From Nitrospira sp. MA-1 (GTDB lineage: Bacteria > Nitrospirota > Nitrospiria > Nitrospirales > UBA8639): a stretch of DNA of 64,000 bases. The stretch lies in contig JAQJDB010000007.1 in assembly GCA_032139905.1 (NCBI GenBank), positions 496,001 to 560,000 of the forward strand. Reading direction: 5' to 3'. Below the pieces are notes generated by a model. The model was given only the letters and a program-made list of their open reading frames with translations. It was not told the DNA's origin and ran no database searches. Shown piece after piece: positions 43,310 to 53,207 of the stretch (its first letter is position 1; the number at the start of each line of letters is the position of its first letter). Made by a program: the position numbers and the translations under genes.

Positions 43310-44833
43310 ATGACAAGCGTAATGAGTGGTAAAAAAAACACGGCCGCGATGATTCTGGCTGCGGGGCAAGGTACCCGGATGAAATCGGCTTTGCCCAAAG
43401 TCTTGCATCAAGTGGCCGGTCGTCCCATGCTGTGGTACGCCGCGACCTTGGCCAGGAAAGTGGCGACACAGACCGTTGCCATTGTGGTCGGCCATGGATC
43501 GGAACAGGTCCAGGCCTATCTCGAACAGGAAAAGGCTGATTTTGAGCCGTTTGAAGTGGTGATCCAGGAGAAGCAATTGGGGACGGGGCATGCGGTTCAA
43601 CAGGCTTATCCCGTGTGTACCAGGAACGACGCTAACCAGGCCGACCAATTCTTGATTCTTAATGGAGATACCCCCTTATTAACCCAAAGCACCCTGGCTT
43701 CACTTGTTGATTATCATCAATCTGAAAAGGCTGGCCTGACAATTTTAACGACGGTCATACCGGAATCACATGGATACGGGCGAGTGGTTCGCGGGCCATC
43801 AGGCGAGATCCGCCGTGTCGTCGAGCATCAAGATGCTTCAGCGGAAGAACGCGGTATTTCGGAAATTAATGTTGGGACATATGTCGTAGACGCCAGCTTC
43901 CTTGGGAAGGCATTGAGCCAATTGCGTCCGCAAAATGCCCAAGGGGAATTTTATATTACCGATATTATTGAAATGGCGGTTCAGCAAGGCCTGAAAGTTG
44001 CGGGATGGGTGACGAATGATTATTTGGAGACGACTGGGATAAACACAAGAGAACATCTGGCCATAGCCGAGAAAGAAATGCGACGACGAATTTGCCAGCG
44101 TCTCATGTTGTCCGGGGTCACCATGTTGGATCCTGAACGTGTGATTGTTGACGATGGGGTTGAGGTCGGAAGGGATACCAGTCTGTATCCTGGAGTGATG
44201 CTGGAAGGTCGGACCGTCATTGGAACCAATTGCGTTATTCACGGCAATTCGAGGTTGAACAATTGCTTGGTCGGCAATAACGTCCTCATTCAGGATTCGT
44301 GCGTGTTGCTGGACGCCCAAATAGAAGAAGGGGCGGTCATCGGGCCATTTGCACATTTGCGTCCTGGTAGCGTCATTCATCGAAAAGGCAAAGTGGGTAA
44401 TTTTGTAGAATTGAAGCAGACTGAAGTTGGAGAAGGGTCTAAGGTCAACCATTTAAGTTATCTCGGAGATACGGTGATTGGCAGGAATGTGAATGTCGGC
44501 GCCGGGACCATTACCTGTAACTACGATGGATTTCGAAAGGCACGGACACAGATTGAGGACAATGTCTTTATTGGGAGCGATGTGCAGTTAATTGCTCCGG
44601 TTACGATAGGAGAAGGGGCGTTGATTGCGGCAGGGACCACCGTTACGAAAAATGTTCCACCCAATGCATTGGGAATTTCTCGAGTGGCGCAAATCAATAA
44701 AGAAGGTACGGCCGCAAAACGGCGAGAAATTCTGTCTTCATCCTCAGCTGCCCATACTCAGGCCAAACAGCATGATGACCCGGAACCATCGTCACTCGGA
44801 TCGAACCTTCAACAAAAAAAAGACTCTGTCTAG
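43310..44833 (+). CDS. glmU: Bifunctional GlmU: GlcN-1-P acetyltransferase / GlcNAc-1-P uridylyltransferase
   Basis: The start is uncertain (TTG 43298, ATG 43310, ATG 43322; none has a clear RBS); 43310 is used. The N-terminal uridylyltransferase domain shows 'MILAAGQGTRMKSALPKVLH', 'LGTGHAVQQA', 'LILNGDTPLL' and 'EINVGTYVVDA'. The C-terminal left-handed beta-helix (~250-460) has 'RPGSVIHRKGKVGNFVELKQ', 'NHLSYLGDTVIGRNVNVGAG' and 'TCNYDGFRKARTQIEDNVFI', with the catalytic His. It makes UDP-GlcNAc for peptidoglycan, LPS and the surface polymer. glmS follows, so both steps of the pathway are adjacent. Confidence 0.96.
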   Translation: MTSVMSGKKNTAAMILAAGQGTRMKSALPKVLHQVAGRPMLWYAATLARKVATQTVAIVVGHGSEQVQAYLEQEKADFEPFEVVIQEKQLGTGHAVQQAYPVCTRNDANQADQFLILNGDTPLLTQSTLASLVDYHQSEKAGLTILTTVIPESHGYGRVVRGPSGEIRRVVEHQDASAEERGISEINVGTYVVDASFLGKALSQLRPQNAQGEFYITDIIEMAVQQGLKVAGWVTNDYLETTGINTREHLAIAEKEMRRRICQRLMLSGVTMLDPERVIVDDGVEVGRDTSLYPGVMLEGRTVIGTNCVIHGNSRLNNCLVGNNVLIQDSCVLLDAQIEEGAVIGPFAHLRPGSVIHRKGKVGNFVELKQTEVGEGSKVNHLSYLGDTVIGRNVNVGAGTITCNYDGFRKARTQIEDNVFIGSDVQLIAPVTIGEGALIAAGTTVTKNVPPNALGISRVAQINKEGTAAKRREILSSSSAAHTQAKQHDDPEPSSLGSNLQQKKDSV

Positions 44834-44970
44834 TGTCCCCTATTGATGAACGAAGCCGAGCGATGTCTGGCTGGACTCATGTGTTTTCGTTCCAGATTTC
44901 ACTGGTCGATACCATCCTGATCTTTCCCATAAAAATAAAAAACATCATGAGATGTAAGGAGCGTTAGATT

Positions 44971-46800
44971 ATGTGTGGAATCATCGGATATGTTGGAGGT
45001 GAATTAGCGACCCCTATTTTAGTGGCCGGGCTACAACAGCTGGAATATCGAGGGTACGATTCCGCCGGGATTGCGATTCAACATAATGGAGAGCTGACGA
45101 TTCGAAGGACGGTGGGCAAGCTCACCAATCTCCAGGCCGTTTTGCAAAACGGAGCTGTCGCTGGAACAATAGGAATTGGTCATACCCGTTGGGCCACGCA
45201 TGGTCGGCCATCTGAACAAAATGCCCATCCTCACCGTTCGGGAGAGATCGTCCTCGTTCATAACGGTATCATTGAAAATTTCCTGGATCTCCGCCATCGA
45301 TTGGAATTAGAAGGCTTTCGATTTGAGTCTGAAACCGACACTGAGGTTATTGCGCATTTATTATCCTCGCTGACGTTAAAAGGGCATGGGCTTCAAGAGG
45401 CGGTCAGGTTAATGGCCAATGACCTGCATGGGAGTTATGCCATCGCCGTAATGTCGTTGGCTGAGCCAGGATGTATCGTCGTCAGTCGTTCAGGATGCCC
45501 CCTGGTGATTGGCCAAAATGGAAAAGGGGCATTTTTGGCTTCTGATGTCACTCCTCTCCTGGCCCATATGCGGGAGGTAGTGTTTCTTGAAGACGGAGAT
45601 ATCGGCATTTTGAAAAATTCTGGTATTGCCATTTTGGATTCGGACGGCCAACCGAAAAATTTCAAACCGGTTACGATTGACTGGGATGCTGAGGCAGCTG
45701 AAAAGGGGGGCTATCCGGATTTCATGATGAAGGAAATCCATGAACAGCCACAGGTGATCATGGATACGCTTCGGGGCCGGTTTCAATATGAAACGGGCGA
45801 AGCGGATCTTCCCGATTTGGCCATGACCGATGAGGAGTTGCTCAATGCCAGGCGAATCTGGATCGTTGCCTGTGGGACGTCCTGGCATTCAGGGCTCGTC
45901 GGGAAATATTTATTCGAAGAAATGATTCGACGTCCCGTTCAAGTGGATATTGGATCCGAGTTCCGGTACCGGGAGCCCATGATTCAAAAGGATGATTTAT
46001 TTATTGCTATTTCACAATCAGGCGAGACGGCGGACACCCTGGCGGCGGCACGGGAAGCTAAGCACCGAGGGGCTCGTGTTCTGGCGATTGTGAATGTGGT
46101 GGGGAGTACTCTGGCTCGCGAAGCCGATGGGGTGATTTATACGAGATGTGGTCCTGAAATTAGCGTGGCTTCCACGAAAGCCTTTACCGGACAGGTGATT
46201 GCCTTATATCTATTGGCCTTGCATGTGGGACGGGTGCGTGGCACGTTAAGTCCGGAGGAAGGACGGTGGTGGTTGGATCATTTCCTCAAGCTTCCCGGCC
46301 AAGTCGAGTATATTCTCAAGCAAGAAGCGGCTGTTCAAGCCATTGCCAATCGGTATTATCAAAAACGAAATTTTTTGTATTTGGGTCGTGGGATTAATTA
46401 TCCCATTGCCCTGGAAGGTGCCTTGAAACTCAAAGAAATCTCATATATCCATGCAGAGGGGTATGCAGCGGGGGAGATGAAGCATGGTCCTATTGCGTTG
46501 ATTGATGAAGACATGCCCGTAGTCGTCCTATCGCCTAAAGATCGGCTCTATGAAAAGTCTGTCAGTAATCTGATGGAAGTGCGCGCCAGGAGTGCCCCCG
46601 TGATTGCATTTGTAACCGAAGGGGATCATGCCTTGGATCAGGTTGCCGATCACGTGTTCGCGATTCCTGCTGTCCATGCGCTCTTGACCCCGATTCTGTT
46701 TACCGTCGGTCTTCAACTGCTGGCCTATCATATCGCGGTGTTGCGAGGGGTAGATATTGACCGTCCGAGAAATCTTGCCAAGAGTGTGACGGTTGAGTAA
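44971..46800 (+). CDS. glmS: Glutamine-fructose-6-phosphate aminotransferase (isomerizing)
   Basis: AAGGAGCG precedes the ATG. 609 residues, full length. Cys2 of 'MCGIIGYVGG' is the glutaminase nucleophile, with 'GIGHTRWATHGRPSEQNAHP' and 'HNGIIENF' in the N-terminal amidotransferase. Two SIS domains follow ('ACGTSWHSGLVGKYL', 'AISQSGETADTLAA', 'CGPEISVASTKAFTGQ', 'GRGINYPIALEGALKLKEIS'). The C-terminus 'RNLAKSVTVE' is the canonical loop ending. It makes glucosamine 6-phosphate, the first step toward UDP-GlcNAc completed by GlmU encoded just upstream. No glmS ribozyme was recognised in the 137-base gap. Confidence 0.98.
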   Translation: MCGIIGYVGGELATPILVAGLQQLEYRGYDSAGIAIQHNGELTIRRTVGKLTNLQAVLQNGAVAGTIGIGHTRWATHGRPSEQNAHPHRSGEIVLVHNGIIENFLDLRHRLELEGFRFESETDTEVIAHLLSSLTLKGHGLQEAVRLMANDLHGSYAIAVMSLAEPGCIVVSRSGCPLVIGQNGKGAFLASDVTPLLAHMREVVFLEDGDIGILKNSGIAILDSDGQPKNFKPVTIDWDAEAAEKGGYPDFMMKEIHEQPQVIMDTLRGRFQYETGEADLPDLAMTDEELLNARRIWIVACGTSWHSGLVGKYLFEEMIRRPVQVDIGSEFRYREPMIQKDDLFIAISQSGETADTLAAAREAKHRGARVLAIVNVVGSTLAREADGVIYTRCGPEISVASTKAFTGQVIALYLLALHVGRVRGTLSPEEGRWWLDHFLKLPGQVEYILKQEAAVQAIANRYYQKRNFLYLGRGINYPIALEGALKLKEISYIHAEGYAAGEMKHGPIALIDEDMPVVVLSPKDRLYEKSVSNLMEVRARSAPVIAFVTEGDHALDQVADHVFAIPAVHALLTPILFTVGLQLLAYHIAVLRGVDIDRPRNLAKSVTVE

Positions 46801-46876
46801 GGCGTTCTTCCGATATCTCACCGGAGTTTATCCTGGTTTGTCCCCAAGGCTTCTATCAATTGGAAAGTATTGATTC

Positions 46877-47971
46877 ATGGAGACCATGATTGTGACCGGA
46901 GGCGCCGGGTTTATTGGCGCCAATTTTGTTCGGATGGCTCTACGCAAGACCGAGGCACGGATTGTTGTCGTGGATAAATTGACGTATGCGGGTCATCGAG
47001 AAAGCCTTGAAGGATTATGGGACCATCCCCGTCTAGATTTTGTCCAGGCAGATATTGCCGATGCGGGAGAAATGACCAGGGTCATGGATTCATTCTCTCC
47101 CAGGTGGTTGTTGAATTTTGCCGCTGAATCGCATGTAGACCGGTCCATTGACGACCCGTATCCCTTTATCCATACCAATGTCACGGGAACGCTGGTGTTG
47201 TTAAACGTGGTCCGGCGTTTCCTGAAGCATCGCACTCCCGAGCACCAACGGGAATTTCGGTTCCTGCATGTTTCGACTGATGAAGTGTATGGAACGTTAG
47301 GCCCAACAGGGTTGTTCTCCGAAGAGACGCCCTATGCCCCCAATTCCCCCTATGCGGCCTCGAAAGCCAGTGCCGATCATTTAGTGCGCGCATTTTATCA
47401 CACCTATGCTCTTCCGACGTTGATGACCAATTGCTCGAATAATTATGGGCCTTTTCAATTTCCCGAAAAGCTCATTCCTCTCATGGTCTTAAATGCCTTG
47501 GAAGGGAAGCCTCTTCCGATTTATGGGGACGGTCAGAATATACGGGACTGGTTGTTTGTTGAAGACCATTGTGAAGGCTTACTCCTGGTCCTTCAGCAAG
47601 GCATACCTGGAGAAAAATATAATCTTGGCGGGCGTTCGGAACGATCAAATCTTGACGTCGTCGACGCCCTATGCCGGATCTTGGAAGATGTCGTACCCAG
47701 CGGTTTGAATTCCTCCCTGTCTCAACGTGGCATTATACGATACGCAGACCTGAAAGTATTTGTGACTGACCGTCCCGGTCATGATTTTCGTTATGGAATT
47801 GATACCACCAAAGTTCAAACGCAATTGGGTTGGAGCCCCCGCCACTCTTTCGAGTCCGGGCTGCAGCGGACCATTGAATGGTACGCTGCCAATCGACAAT
47901 GGTGTCAGTCTGTGACCGCGAACTCCTATCAACGCGAACGACTTGGATTAGCCTCGGTTCCATCGACATAG
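46877..47971 (+). CDS. rfbB: dTDP-glucose 4,6-dehydratase
   Basis: 364 residues of extended SDR. NAD site 'MIVTGGAGFIGANFVRMAL' at the N-terminus, 'NFAAESHVDRSIDDPYPFIH', 'HVSTDEVYGTLG' (catalytic Thr/Asp/Glu region), 'SPYAASKASADHLVRAF' (YxxxK), 'TNCSNNYGPFQFPEKLIPLM' and 'RPGHDFRYGID'. It converts dTDP-glucose to the 4-keto-6-deoxy intermediate, step 2 of dTDP-L-rhamnose synthesis. The four genes rfbB-rfbA-rfbC-rfbD are consecutive and supply rhamnose to the polysaccharide locus upstream. Confidence 0.97.
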   Translation: METMIVTGGAGFIGANFVRMALRKTEARIVVVDKLTYAGHRESLEGLWDHPRLDFVQADIADAGEMTRVMDSFSPRWLLNFAAESHVDRSIDDPYPFIHTNVTGTLVLLNVVRRFLKHRTPEHQREFRFLHVSTDEVYGTLGPTGLFSEETPYAPNSPYAASKASADHLVRAFYHTYALPTLMTNCSNNYGPFQFPEKLIPLMVLNALEGKPLPIYGDGQNIRDWLFVEDHCEGLLLVLQQGIPGEKYNLGGRSERSNLDVVDALCRILEDVVPSGLNSSLSQRGIIRYADLKVFVTDRPGHDFRYGIDTTKVQTQLGWSPRHSFESGLQRTIEWYAANRQWCQSVTANSYQRERLGLASVPST

Positions 47972-48043
47972 GGGCAGGGACGTTCTTTCATTTTGGCAAG
48001 GTACCATGAGAAGGACGAAGACATTAGAATACAAAGGGGCACG

Positions 48044-48919
48044 ATGAAGGGAATTATCCTAGCGGGTGGATCGGGAACTCGGCTTTATCCCTTAACCCAC
48101 GCCGTGAGCAAACAGCTCATGCCGGTTTTTGATAAACCGATGGTCTATTATCCGTTGTCGACCCTCATGCTTGCTGGAGTCCGCGAGATTCTGGTGATCA
48201 CGACTCCGCATGAGCAGGAAGGGTTCGTCCGGTTGTTAGGTGATGGCAGTCATCTCGGGTTAGCAATCCGCTACCAGGTTCAACCCCGACCGGAGGGAAT
48301 TGCGCAAGCCTTTGTAATTGGGCGGGAGTTTATCGGGCGGGATCGGGTGGCGCTCATTCTGGGTGATAATATTTTTTATGGGCATGGGCTGTCTCGCTAT
48401 CTTCAGGAAGCGGCCTCTCAGGCCTCAGGTGCGCAAGTTTTTGCCTATCAGGTTCGGGACCCTGAACGATACGGTGTGGTGACCTTTAACGATCACGGAC
48501 AAGCCACTAGCCTGGAGGAAAAACCCCTACATCCCAAATCACCCTATGCGGTAACCGGGTTATATTTTTATGACAATCGGGTTGTGGCCATAGCCGATTC
48601 TCTCAAGCCTTCGGCGAGAGGAGAGTTAGAAATCACCGATGTGAATAGAACCTATTTAGAGGCAGGATTGCTGCATGTGCGGGTGTTGGGGCGTGGGATT
48701 GCCTGGTTGGATACGGGGACTCACGAATCGCTCATGCAAGCGGCCCATTATATTCAAGTTTTGCAAGAGCGACAGGGTCTGATGGTTTCCTGTCCGGAAG
48801 AAATCGCCTACAAAATGGGTTACATTCAATCCGATGACGTGTCCCGCTTAGCCACGAAAATGAAAGACAACGGGTATGGGCAATACTTGCTGCATTTAGT
48901 GAATCAGGGGCAGGAGTAA
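48044..48919 (+). CDS. rfbA: Glucose-1-phosphate thymidylyltransferase
   Basis: The ATG at 48044 (AAAGGGG upstream) gives the standard '[20 protein letters not shown]' start and 291 residues; the upstream TTG frame extension is rejected. Further motifs are '[20 protein letters not shown]', '[14 protein letters not shown]', '[14 protein letters not shown]' and '[19 protein letters not shown]'. It makes dTDP-glucose from glucose 1-phosphate and dTTP, the first step of the rhamnose pathway. rfbC begins 6 bases after its stop. Confidence 0.97.
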   Translation: MKGIILAGGSGTRLYPLTHAVSKQLMPVFDKPMVYYPLSTLMLAGVREILVITTPHEQEGFVRLLGDGSHLGLAIRYQVQPRPEGIAQAFVIGREFIGRDRVALILGDNIFYGHGLSRYLQEAASQASGAQVFAYQVRDPERYGVVTFNDHGQATSLEEKPLHPKSPYAVTGLYFYDNRVVAIADSLKPSARGELEITDVNRTYLEAGLLHVRVLGRGIAWLDTGTHESLMQAAHYIQVLQERQGLMVSCPEEIAYKMGYIQSDDVSRLATKMKDNGYGQYLLHLVNQGQE

Positions 48920-48925
48920 CCGGGC

Positions 48926-49480
48926 ATGAAATTTCTCCCAACCAGCCTGACGGAGGTTCTGATTGTTGAGCCTGATGTGTATCGGGATCCCCGTGGATGG
49001 TTTTTAGAAACGTATCATCTTCAAAAGTATCAGGAGGCAGGAATCCCGCTTCCTTTTGTGCAGGATAACTGTTCATCGTCGGTCCGCGGGACGCTTCGGG
49101 GTCTTCACCTTCAAAGGACCCGCCCACAAGGGAAGCTTATTCGGGTGATCCGAGGGGAAATTTTTGATGTCGCGGTCGATATTCGAAAGGGGTCGCCGAC
49201 TTTTGCCTCATGGGTGGGAGTGAACTTAACGGCAGAGGATTTCAAACAAATTTATATTCCTCCGGGTTTTGCCCATGGATTTTGTGTCCTCAGCGAGGTG
49301 GCGGAAGTGGAGTACAAATGTACCGATGTCTATGCGCCTGGCGGTGAGGTGACCATTCGATGGGATGACCCACGTATTGGCATTCAATGGCCGATCGATC
49401 GGCCACTGCTCTCCACAAAGGATGCTGCTGGGCAGTTACTTGACGACCTGTGCGATCACCTTCCGGTTTATCAACCATGA
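48926..49480 (+). CDS. rfbC: dTDP-4-dehydrorhamnose 3,5-epimerase
   Basis: 184 residues, cupin fold. The RBS AGGAG overlaps the rfbA stop. Motifs: 'EVLIVEPDVYRDPRGWFLET', 'FVQDNCSSSVRGTLRGLHLQ' (catalytic His), 'PQGKLIRVIRGEIFDVAVDI', 'QIYIPPGFAHGFCVLSE' and 'YKCTDVYAPGGEVTIRWDDP'. It epimerises the 4-keto sugar at C3 and C5. Its stop codon overlaps the rfbD start (ATGA), indicating coupling. Confidence 0.96.
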   Translation: MKFLPTSLTEVLIVEPDVYRDPRGWFLETYHLQKYQEAGIPLPFVQDNCSSSVRGTLRGLHLQRTRPQGKLIRVIRGEIFDVAVDIRKGSPTFASWVGVNLTAEDFKQIYIPPGFAHGFCVLSEVAEVEYKCTDVYAPGGEVTIRWDDPRIGIQWPIDRPLLSTKDAAGQLLDDLCDHLPVYQP

Positions 49481-50313
49481 GGCAGAGTCGAATTTTAATC
49501 ACAGGGGCCCAGGGGCAATTAGGGCAGGCACTACAACGGCAATATGCCGACCATGAGGTCACAGCCTGGGATCTTCAGGATCTGGATATCACGGAATTTG
49601 AGGAAGTTAAGAAAGCCCTTGATCAACTACGACCACACATCGTGATTAATGCGGCTGCTTTTACGCAGGTGGATGAGGCAGAAGTGAAACAGGATGCTGC
49701 ATTCCGTGGCAATGCCCTGGGCCCGAGAAATCTTGCCGTGGTGACGAATGACTTGGGAATGACTCTTATCCATTTTTCCACCGATTATGTGTTTGATGGT
49801 CAGCAGAATCGGCCGTATCATGAATTCGATCGTACGAATCCGTTAGGCGTCTATGGGCAGAGTAAATTAGCCGGTGAATCGGCGGTTCGGACAGCGAACC
49901 CACGGCATTTTATTGTCCGGACGGCCTGGCTTTATCACACTGTGGGGAAGAACTTTCCCAGTACGATTTGTCGAATGGCGGGACGAGAGGTTGTCAAAGT
50001 CGTCAGCGACCAGTATGGGTCACCGACCTTTGCCCCCCATCTTGCCCAGGCAGTATTCCAGTTGGGTGAGACCGATGCCTTTGGGACCTATCACATGGCC
50101 GGTGCAGGCGGAGCCAGTTGGTACGAATTAACCCAAGCGCTTTATCAGGCGTTGGATATTCAAACCTCGGTTGTGCCTATAGCCACCGCGCAATTTCCTC
50201 GACCTGCTCGAAGACCACCCTATGCCGTGCTGACCTCTCTGCAGAACCCCTTGATTGAATTGCCATCCTGGGAAGAGGGCGTTCGTGATTTTGCCAGTCA
50301 GTGGAAAGGCTAG
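49477..50313 (+). CDS. rfbD: dTDP-4-dehydrorhamnose reductase
   Basis: The ATG at 49477 overlaps the rfbC stop and gives 278 residues starting 'MRQSRILITGAQGQLGQALQ' (NADPH-binding Rossmann motif). Other family marks are 'VVINAAAFTQVDEAE', 'ALGPRNLAVV', 'STDYVFDGQQNRPYHEFD', 'YGQSKLAGESAVR' (YxxxK) and 'RTAWLYHTVGKNFPSTICRM'. It completes dTDP-L-rhamnose, the probable donor of the WbbL-like transferase at 33.8 kb. Confidence 0.96.
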   Translation: MRQSRILITGAQGQLGQALQRQYADHEVTAWDLQDLDITEFEEVKKALDQLRPHIVINAAAFTQVDEAEVKQDAAFRGNALGPRNLAVVTNDLGMTLIHFSTDYVFDGQQNRPYHEFDRTNPLGVYGQSKLAGESAVRTANPRHFIVRTAWLYHTVGKNFPSTICRMAGREVVKVVSDQYGSPTFAPHLAQAVFQLGETDAFGTYHMAGAGGASWYELTQALYQALDIQTSVVPIATAQFPRPARRPPYAVLTSLQNPLIELPSWEEGVRDFASQWKG

Positions 50314-50380
50314 GAATCGTCCTCTGTTCCGTGAATTATCTTCTGCTGATCACCAACTAAAAGAAAGGCATTCATAAACG

Positions 50381-51190
50381 ATGGGCTACATCGAAGCGGT
50401 GGTGCTTGCGGTCATACAAGGACTCACAGAATTCCTCCCGGTATCCTCTTCGGGACATTTGGTTCTGGCTCAACATTGGTTTGGTCATTTCAGTGAGACC
50501 AATTTGTTGTATGACATTATGTTGCATCTCGCGACGGTGACCGCGATCCTTGTGTATTTTCGGCATGATCTCCTCACATTGGGTTTGGGATATGTTGGAA
50601 GGACCACAATGCAAGGCAGCCTGTTTCAAGGATATGAGCGGCGGACAATCCATTATGTCCTGCTTGCATCCGTTCCCACCGGGATCATTGGATTGGGTAT
50701 TCGATCAATCGGTCTTGAAACATTAGTCCGGCCCTCCGTCGTGGGCATTATGTTGCTAACTACCGGAGTGATTCTCTGGTTAGGGCGAGGGAGAAACAGT
50801 GTCCGGGGGATCCAGGACATGAGCATTCGGGATGCCGTGGTGATCGGTATTGTGCAAGGTGTGGCAGTCTTTCCCGGAATTTCCCGGTCCGGATCAACCA
50901 TTGCCAGTGGAGTGTTGTTGGGTTTGGATCGGGAATTATCGGCCCGGTTTTCTCTCCTGATTTCTATACCAGCTATCGTGGGAGCGACGATTTTGGAAAT
51001 TGGGAAGGGAATAGATCAGATGCATGAACCGATAGGGGTTTATGTGGTCGGAATGGTGGTCGCGGCGTTGGTGGGCTATGGATCAATTTCATTGATTATT
51101 AAGCTCGTCAGACAGGATCACTTTCATTTATTTTCCTATTATCTGTGGCCACTCGGAATCAGTATTCTCCTTTGGGATACGTTGAAATAA
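50381..51190 (+). CDS. uppP: Undecaprenyl-diphosphatase (UppP/BacA)
   Basis: 269 residues, about eight hydrophobic segments. The two catalytic motifs are present: 'VIQGLTEFLPVSSSGHLVLA' near the N-terminus and 'VAVFPGISRSGSTIASGVLL' at ~165-185. It dephosphorylates undecaprenyl diphosphate to regenerate the lipid carrier used for peptidoglycan and surface glycans, and confers bacitracin tolerance when overproduced. It follows the rhamnose genes on the same strand, matching the carrier demand of the locus. Confidence 0.95.
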   Translation: MGYIEAVVLAVIQGLTEFLPVSSSGHLVLAQHWFGHFSETNLLYDIMLHLATVTAILVYFRHDLLTLGLGYVGRTTMQGSLFQGYERRTIHYVLLASVPTGIIGLGIRSIGLETLVRPSVVGIMLLTTGVILWLGRGRNSVRGIQDMSIRDAVVIGIVQGVAVFPGISRSGSTIASGVLLGLDRELSARFSLLISIPAIVGATILEIGKGIDQMHEPIGVYVVGMVVAALVGYGSISLIIKLVRQDHFHLFSYYLWPLGISILLWDTLK

Positions 51191-51229
51191 ATCCCGCTGG
51201 TTTTTTCCCTCTCTTGGGACTTCCTGCTT

Positions 51230-52711
51230 TTACATGTCCTCTTCCATGTCCTTTTTTGTCCGACGGGCCATTCCGGAATCAATTGCTGCCTGAGAGACGG
51301 CCTTGGCGACTTTGGGCACGACCTGTTTGTCGAACACGCTGGGGATAATATATTCCTCACTGAGTGCAGAGTCAGGAATCATCTTTGAGAGGGCATGAGC
51401 GGCAGCAATGAGCATGGGTTCATTGATCGTTTTAGCTTGCACATCAAGGGCTCCACGAAAGATGCCGGGGAACGACAGGAGGTTGTTACATTGATTGGGA
51501 TAATCCGATCGCCCGCTTGCATACACGCGACAATGGGGAATGGCTGCCTCGGGTAGGATTTCGGGGTCAGGATTGGCTAAAGCAAACACAATGGGATCCT
51601 TGGCCATTAAGGCTAAATCTTCGGGTTTTAAAATGTTGGCCGTGGAAAGACCAATCACCACGTGGGCGTCTTTCAGTGCGTCCTGAACGGTTCCCGTCGG
51701 CTGATCATACTGAATGAGGCTGCGAAGAGTATGGCGATGCGGCAGAAGGTCTTCCACTGGTCGATCCAACACCAGACCCTGCTTGTCACATCCCTTAAGT
51801 CTGGTAACTCCGGCTCCTAAAAGTAATTCACAACAGGCTGTGCCTGCGGCCCCCAATCCGACGACCACGACGGTAATTTCATCGATGGTTCGACGTGTGA
51901 CTTTTAAGGCATTAAGCAGTGCCCCCAAAATGACCACAGCCGTTCCATGTTGATCATCATGCATCACCGGAATATCCAGCTCGGCTTGCAGTCGGCGCTC
52001 AATGTCAAAGCATCGGGGAGCACTGATGTCTTCCAGATTAATGCCTCCGAATGAGGGAGAAACGGCTAGCACCGTACGGATAATCTCTTCCGAATCCTGG
52101 GTATTGAGACAGAGAGGCCAGGCATCGATTCCGGCAAATTGATGAAACAGCATCGCCTTGCCTTCCATAACCGGCAAGGCTGCGAGAGGGCCGAGATTTC
52201 CTAATCCCAGAATGGCCGACCCGTCGGTCACGACAGCAATACTGTTATTTTTCGTCGTAAAGGAATAGGCTTTTTTCTCATCCGCGGCAATCGCTTTGAC
52301 GACGCGCCCGACTCCAGGCGTATAGACCATGGACAGGGTATTTCTGGTTTTCACGGGGAACTTGCTCTCCACCCGGATTTTTCCACCTAAATGCATGAGG
52401 AAAATCCGATCGGAAGAGGCGATGACCCGGACATCGGCCAACGAATTTAGCCGTTTCATGACTCGTTCGCCATGTTCTTCACTCTGGACATCCAGGGTAA
52501 TATCCCGAATTACTTTGGTGCGAGTGGCCGAGACCATATCGTACGCGCCCAAACTGGCGCCTTCTTCCGCGATGGCCGTGGCGAGTTGTGCGAATACGCC
52601 GGTCCGTTGAGTCAATTCTAATCGCACGGCCATGCGGTAATTGGAATAGGGGCCGATGTCTTGAGAGGAGCTCTGACCATTTTGCTGCCGTTTAAAAAAA
52701 TTCCACACCAA
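51230..52711 (-). CDS. NAD(P)-dependent malic enzyme with N-terminal ACT-like domain
   Basis: The TTG at 52711 (or the GTG at 52708) is preceded by AGGAGGG. 493 residues. Residues ~22-100 look like an ACT regulatory domain ('RMAVRLELTQRTGVFAQLAT' ... 'TKVIRDITLDVQS'). The malic enzyme domain follows: 'NTLSMVYTPGVGRVVKAIAA', 'NSIAVVTDGSAILGLGNLGP' (catalytic Lys just downstream), 'ISAPRCFDIERRL', 'MHDDQHGTA' (metal) and 'VVVVGLGAAGTACCELLLGA' (NAD(P) site). It decarboxylates malate to pyruvate. An ACT domain suggests control by a small ligand. Not related to the polysaccharide genes. Confidence 0.93.
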   Translation of the reverse strand: MVWNFFKRQQNGQSSSQDIGPYSNYRMAVRLELTQRTGVFAQLATAIAEEGASLGAYDMVSATRTKVIRDITLDVQSEEHGERVMKRLNSLADVRVIASSDRIFLMHLGGKIRVESKFPVKTRNTLSMVYTPGVGRVVKAIAADEKKAYSFTTKNNSIAVVTDGSAILGLGNLGPLAALPVMEGKAMLFHQFAGIDAWPLCLNTQDSEEIIRTVLAVSPSFGGINLEDISAPRCFDIERRLQAELDIPVMHDDQHGTAVVILGALLNALKVTRRTIDEITVVVVGLGAAGTACCELLLGAGVTRLKGCDKQGLVLDRPVEDLLPHRHTLRSLIQYDQPTGTVQDALKDAHVVIGLSTANILKPEDLALMAKDPIVFALANPDPEILPEAAIPHCRVYASGRSDYPNQCNNLLSFPGIFRGALDVQAKTINEPMLIAAAHALSKMIPDSALSEEYIIPSVFDKQVVPKVAKAVSQAAIDSGMARRTKKDMEEDM

Positions 52712-53207
52712 GGAGTCCCTCCTCTTCAGTTGCGCAATGAATGAATCTTGATCGGGTTACTCATAGGCTACAGACTTTTTTCTTATATTGTATCGGATAA
52801 ACCAAATTAGGGATATGTGCTGCTGGCTGGAAATGGGCCATTACTTTAGGCTAGAAAGGTTTTAAGAAATAAACGAAATGATGCCGGGGTTTGTCTCGGT
52901 AGCCGAGGTCAAATTACATAGTGGGTTCCAAGGGGCGCCACCCTCCCTTCGTAACAAGACTCCAATCAAGTGGCTCTTGGCGCGGTCCAAGGGATACCCT
53001 GCGATGCTCGCCCTCTTTCCACTTTCTCTTCGCGTCTTTGCCTGATAAAAGCACCAGATTCTTAGACGTATAGAATACGCAATATGCGGTAATGGCGAAT
53101 ATGTTGCTGGCGGTGCCCAGTGGCGTCCGTATCGAGCATATCACCTGGAAATCATGTTATCCTTCCTGGTTTTTTACGAAGGCGAAAAGTCCTTGTACCC
53201 GTGAGAC
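52712..53207. other. Gene-free interval between divergent genes
   Basis: Promoter region of malic enzyme (minus) and the CPBP protease (plus). A 76-codon minus-strand frame (52914-53144) has no ribosome binding site and no family resemblance. No further feature could be supported. Confidence 0.35.

Noticed and set aside
44834-44970. Possible glmS ribozyme before glmS
   Set aside because: None of the conserved ribozyme core was recognised, and the gap is short with an ordinary AAGGAGCG site before the ATG.
52914-53144. 76-codon minus-strand frame between malic enzyme and the CPBP gene
   Set aside because: No ribosome binding site, no domain pattern, lies in a divergent promoter region.
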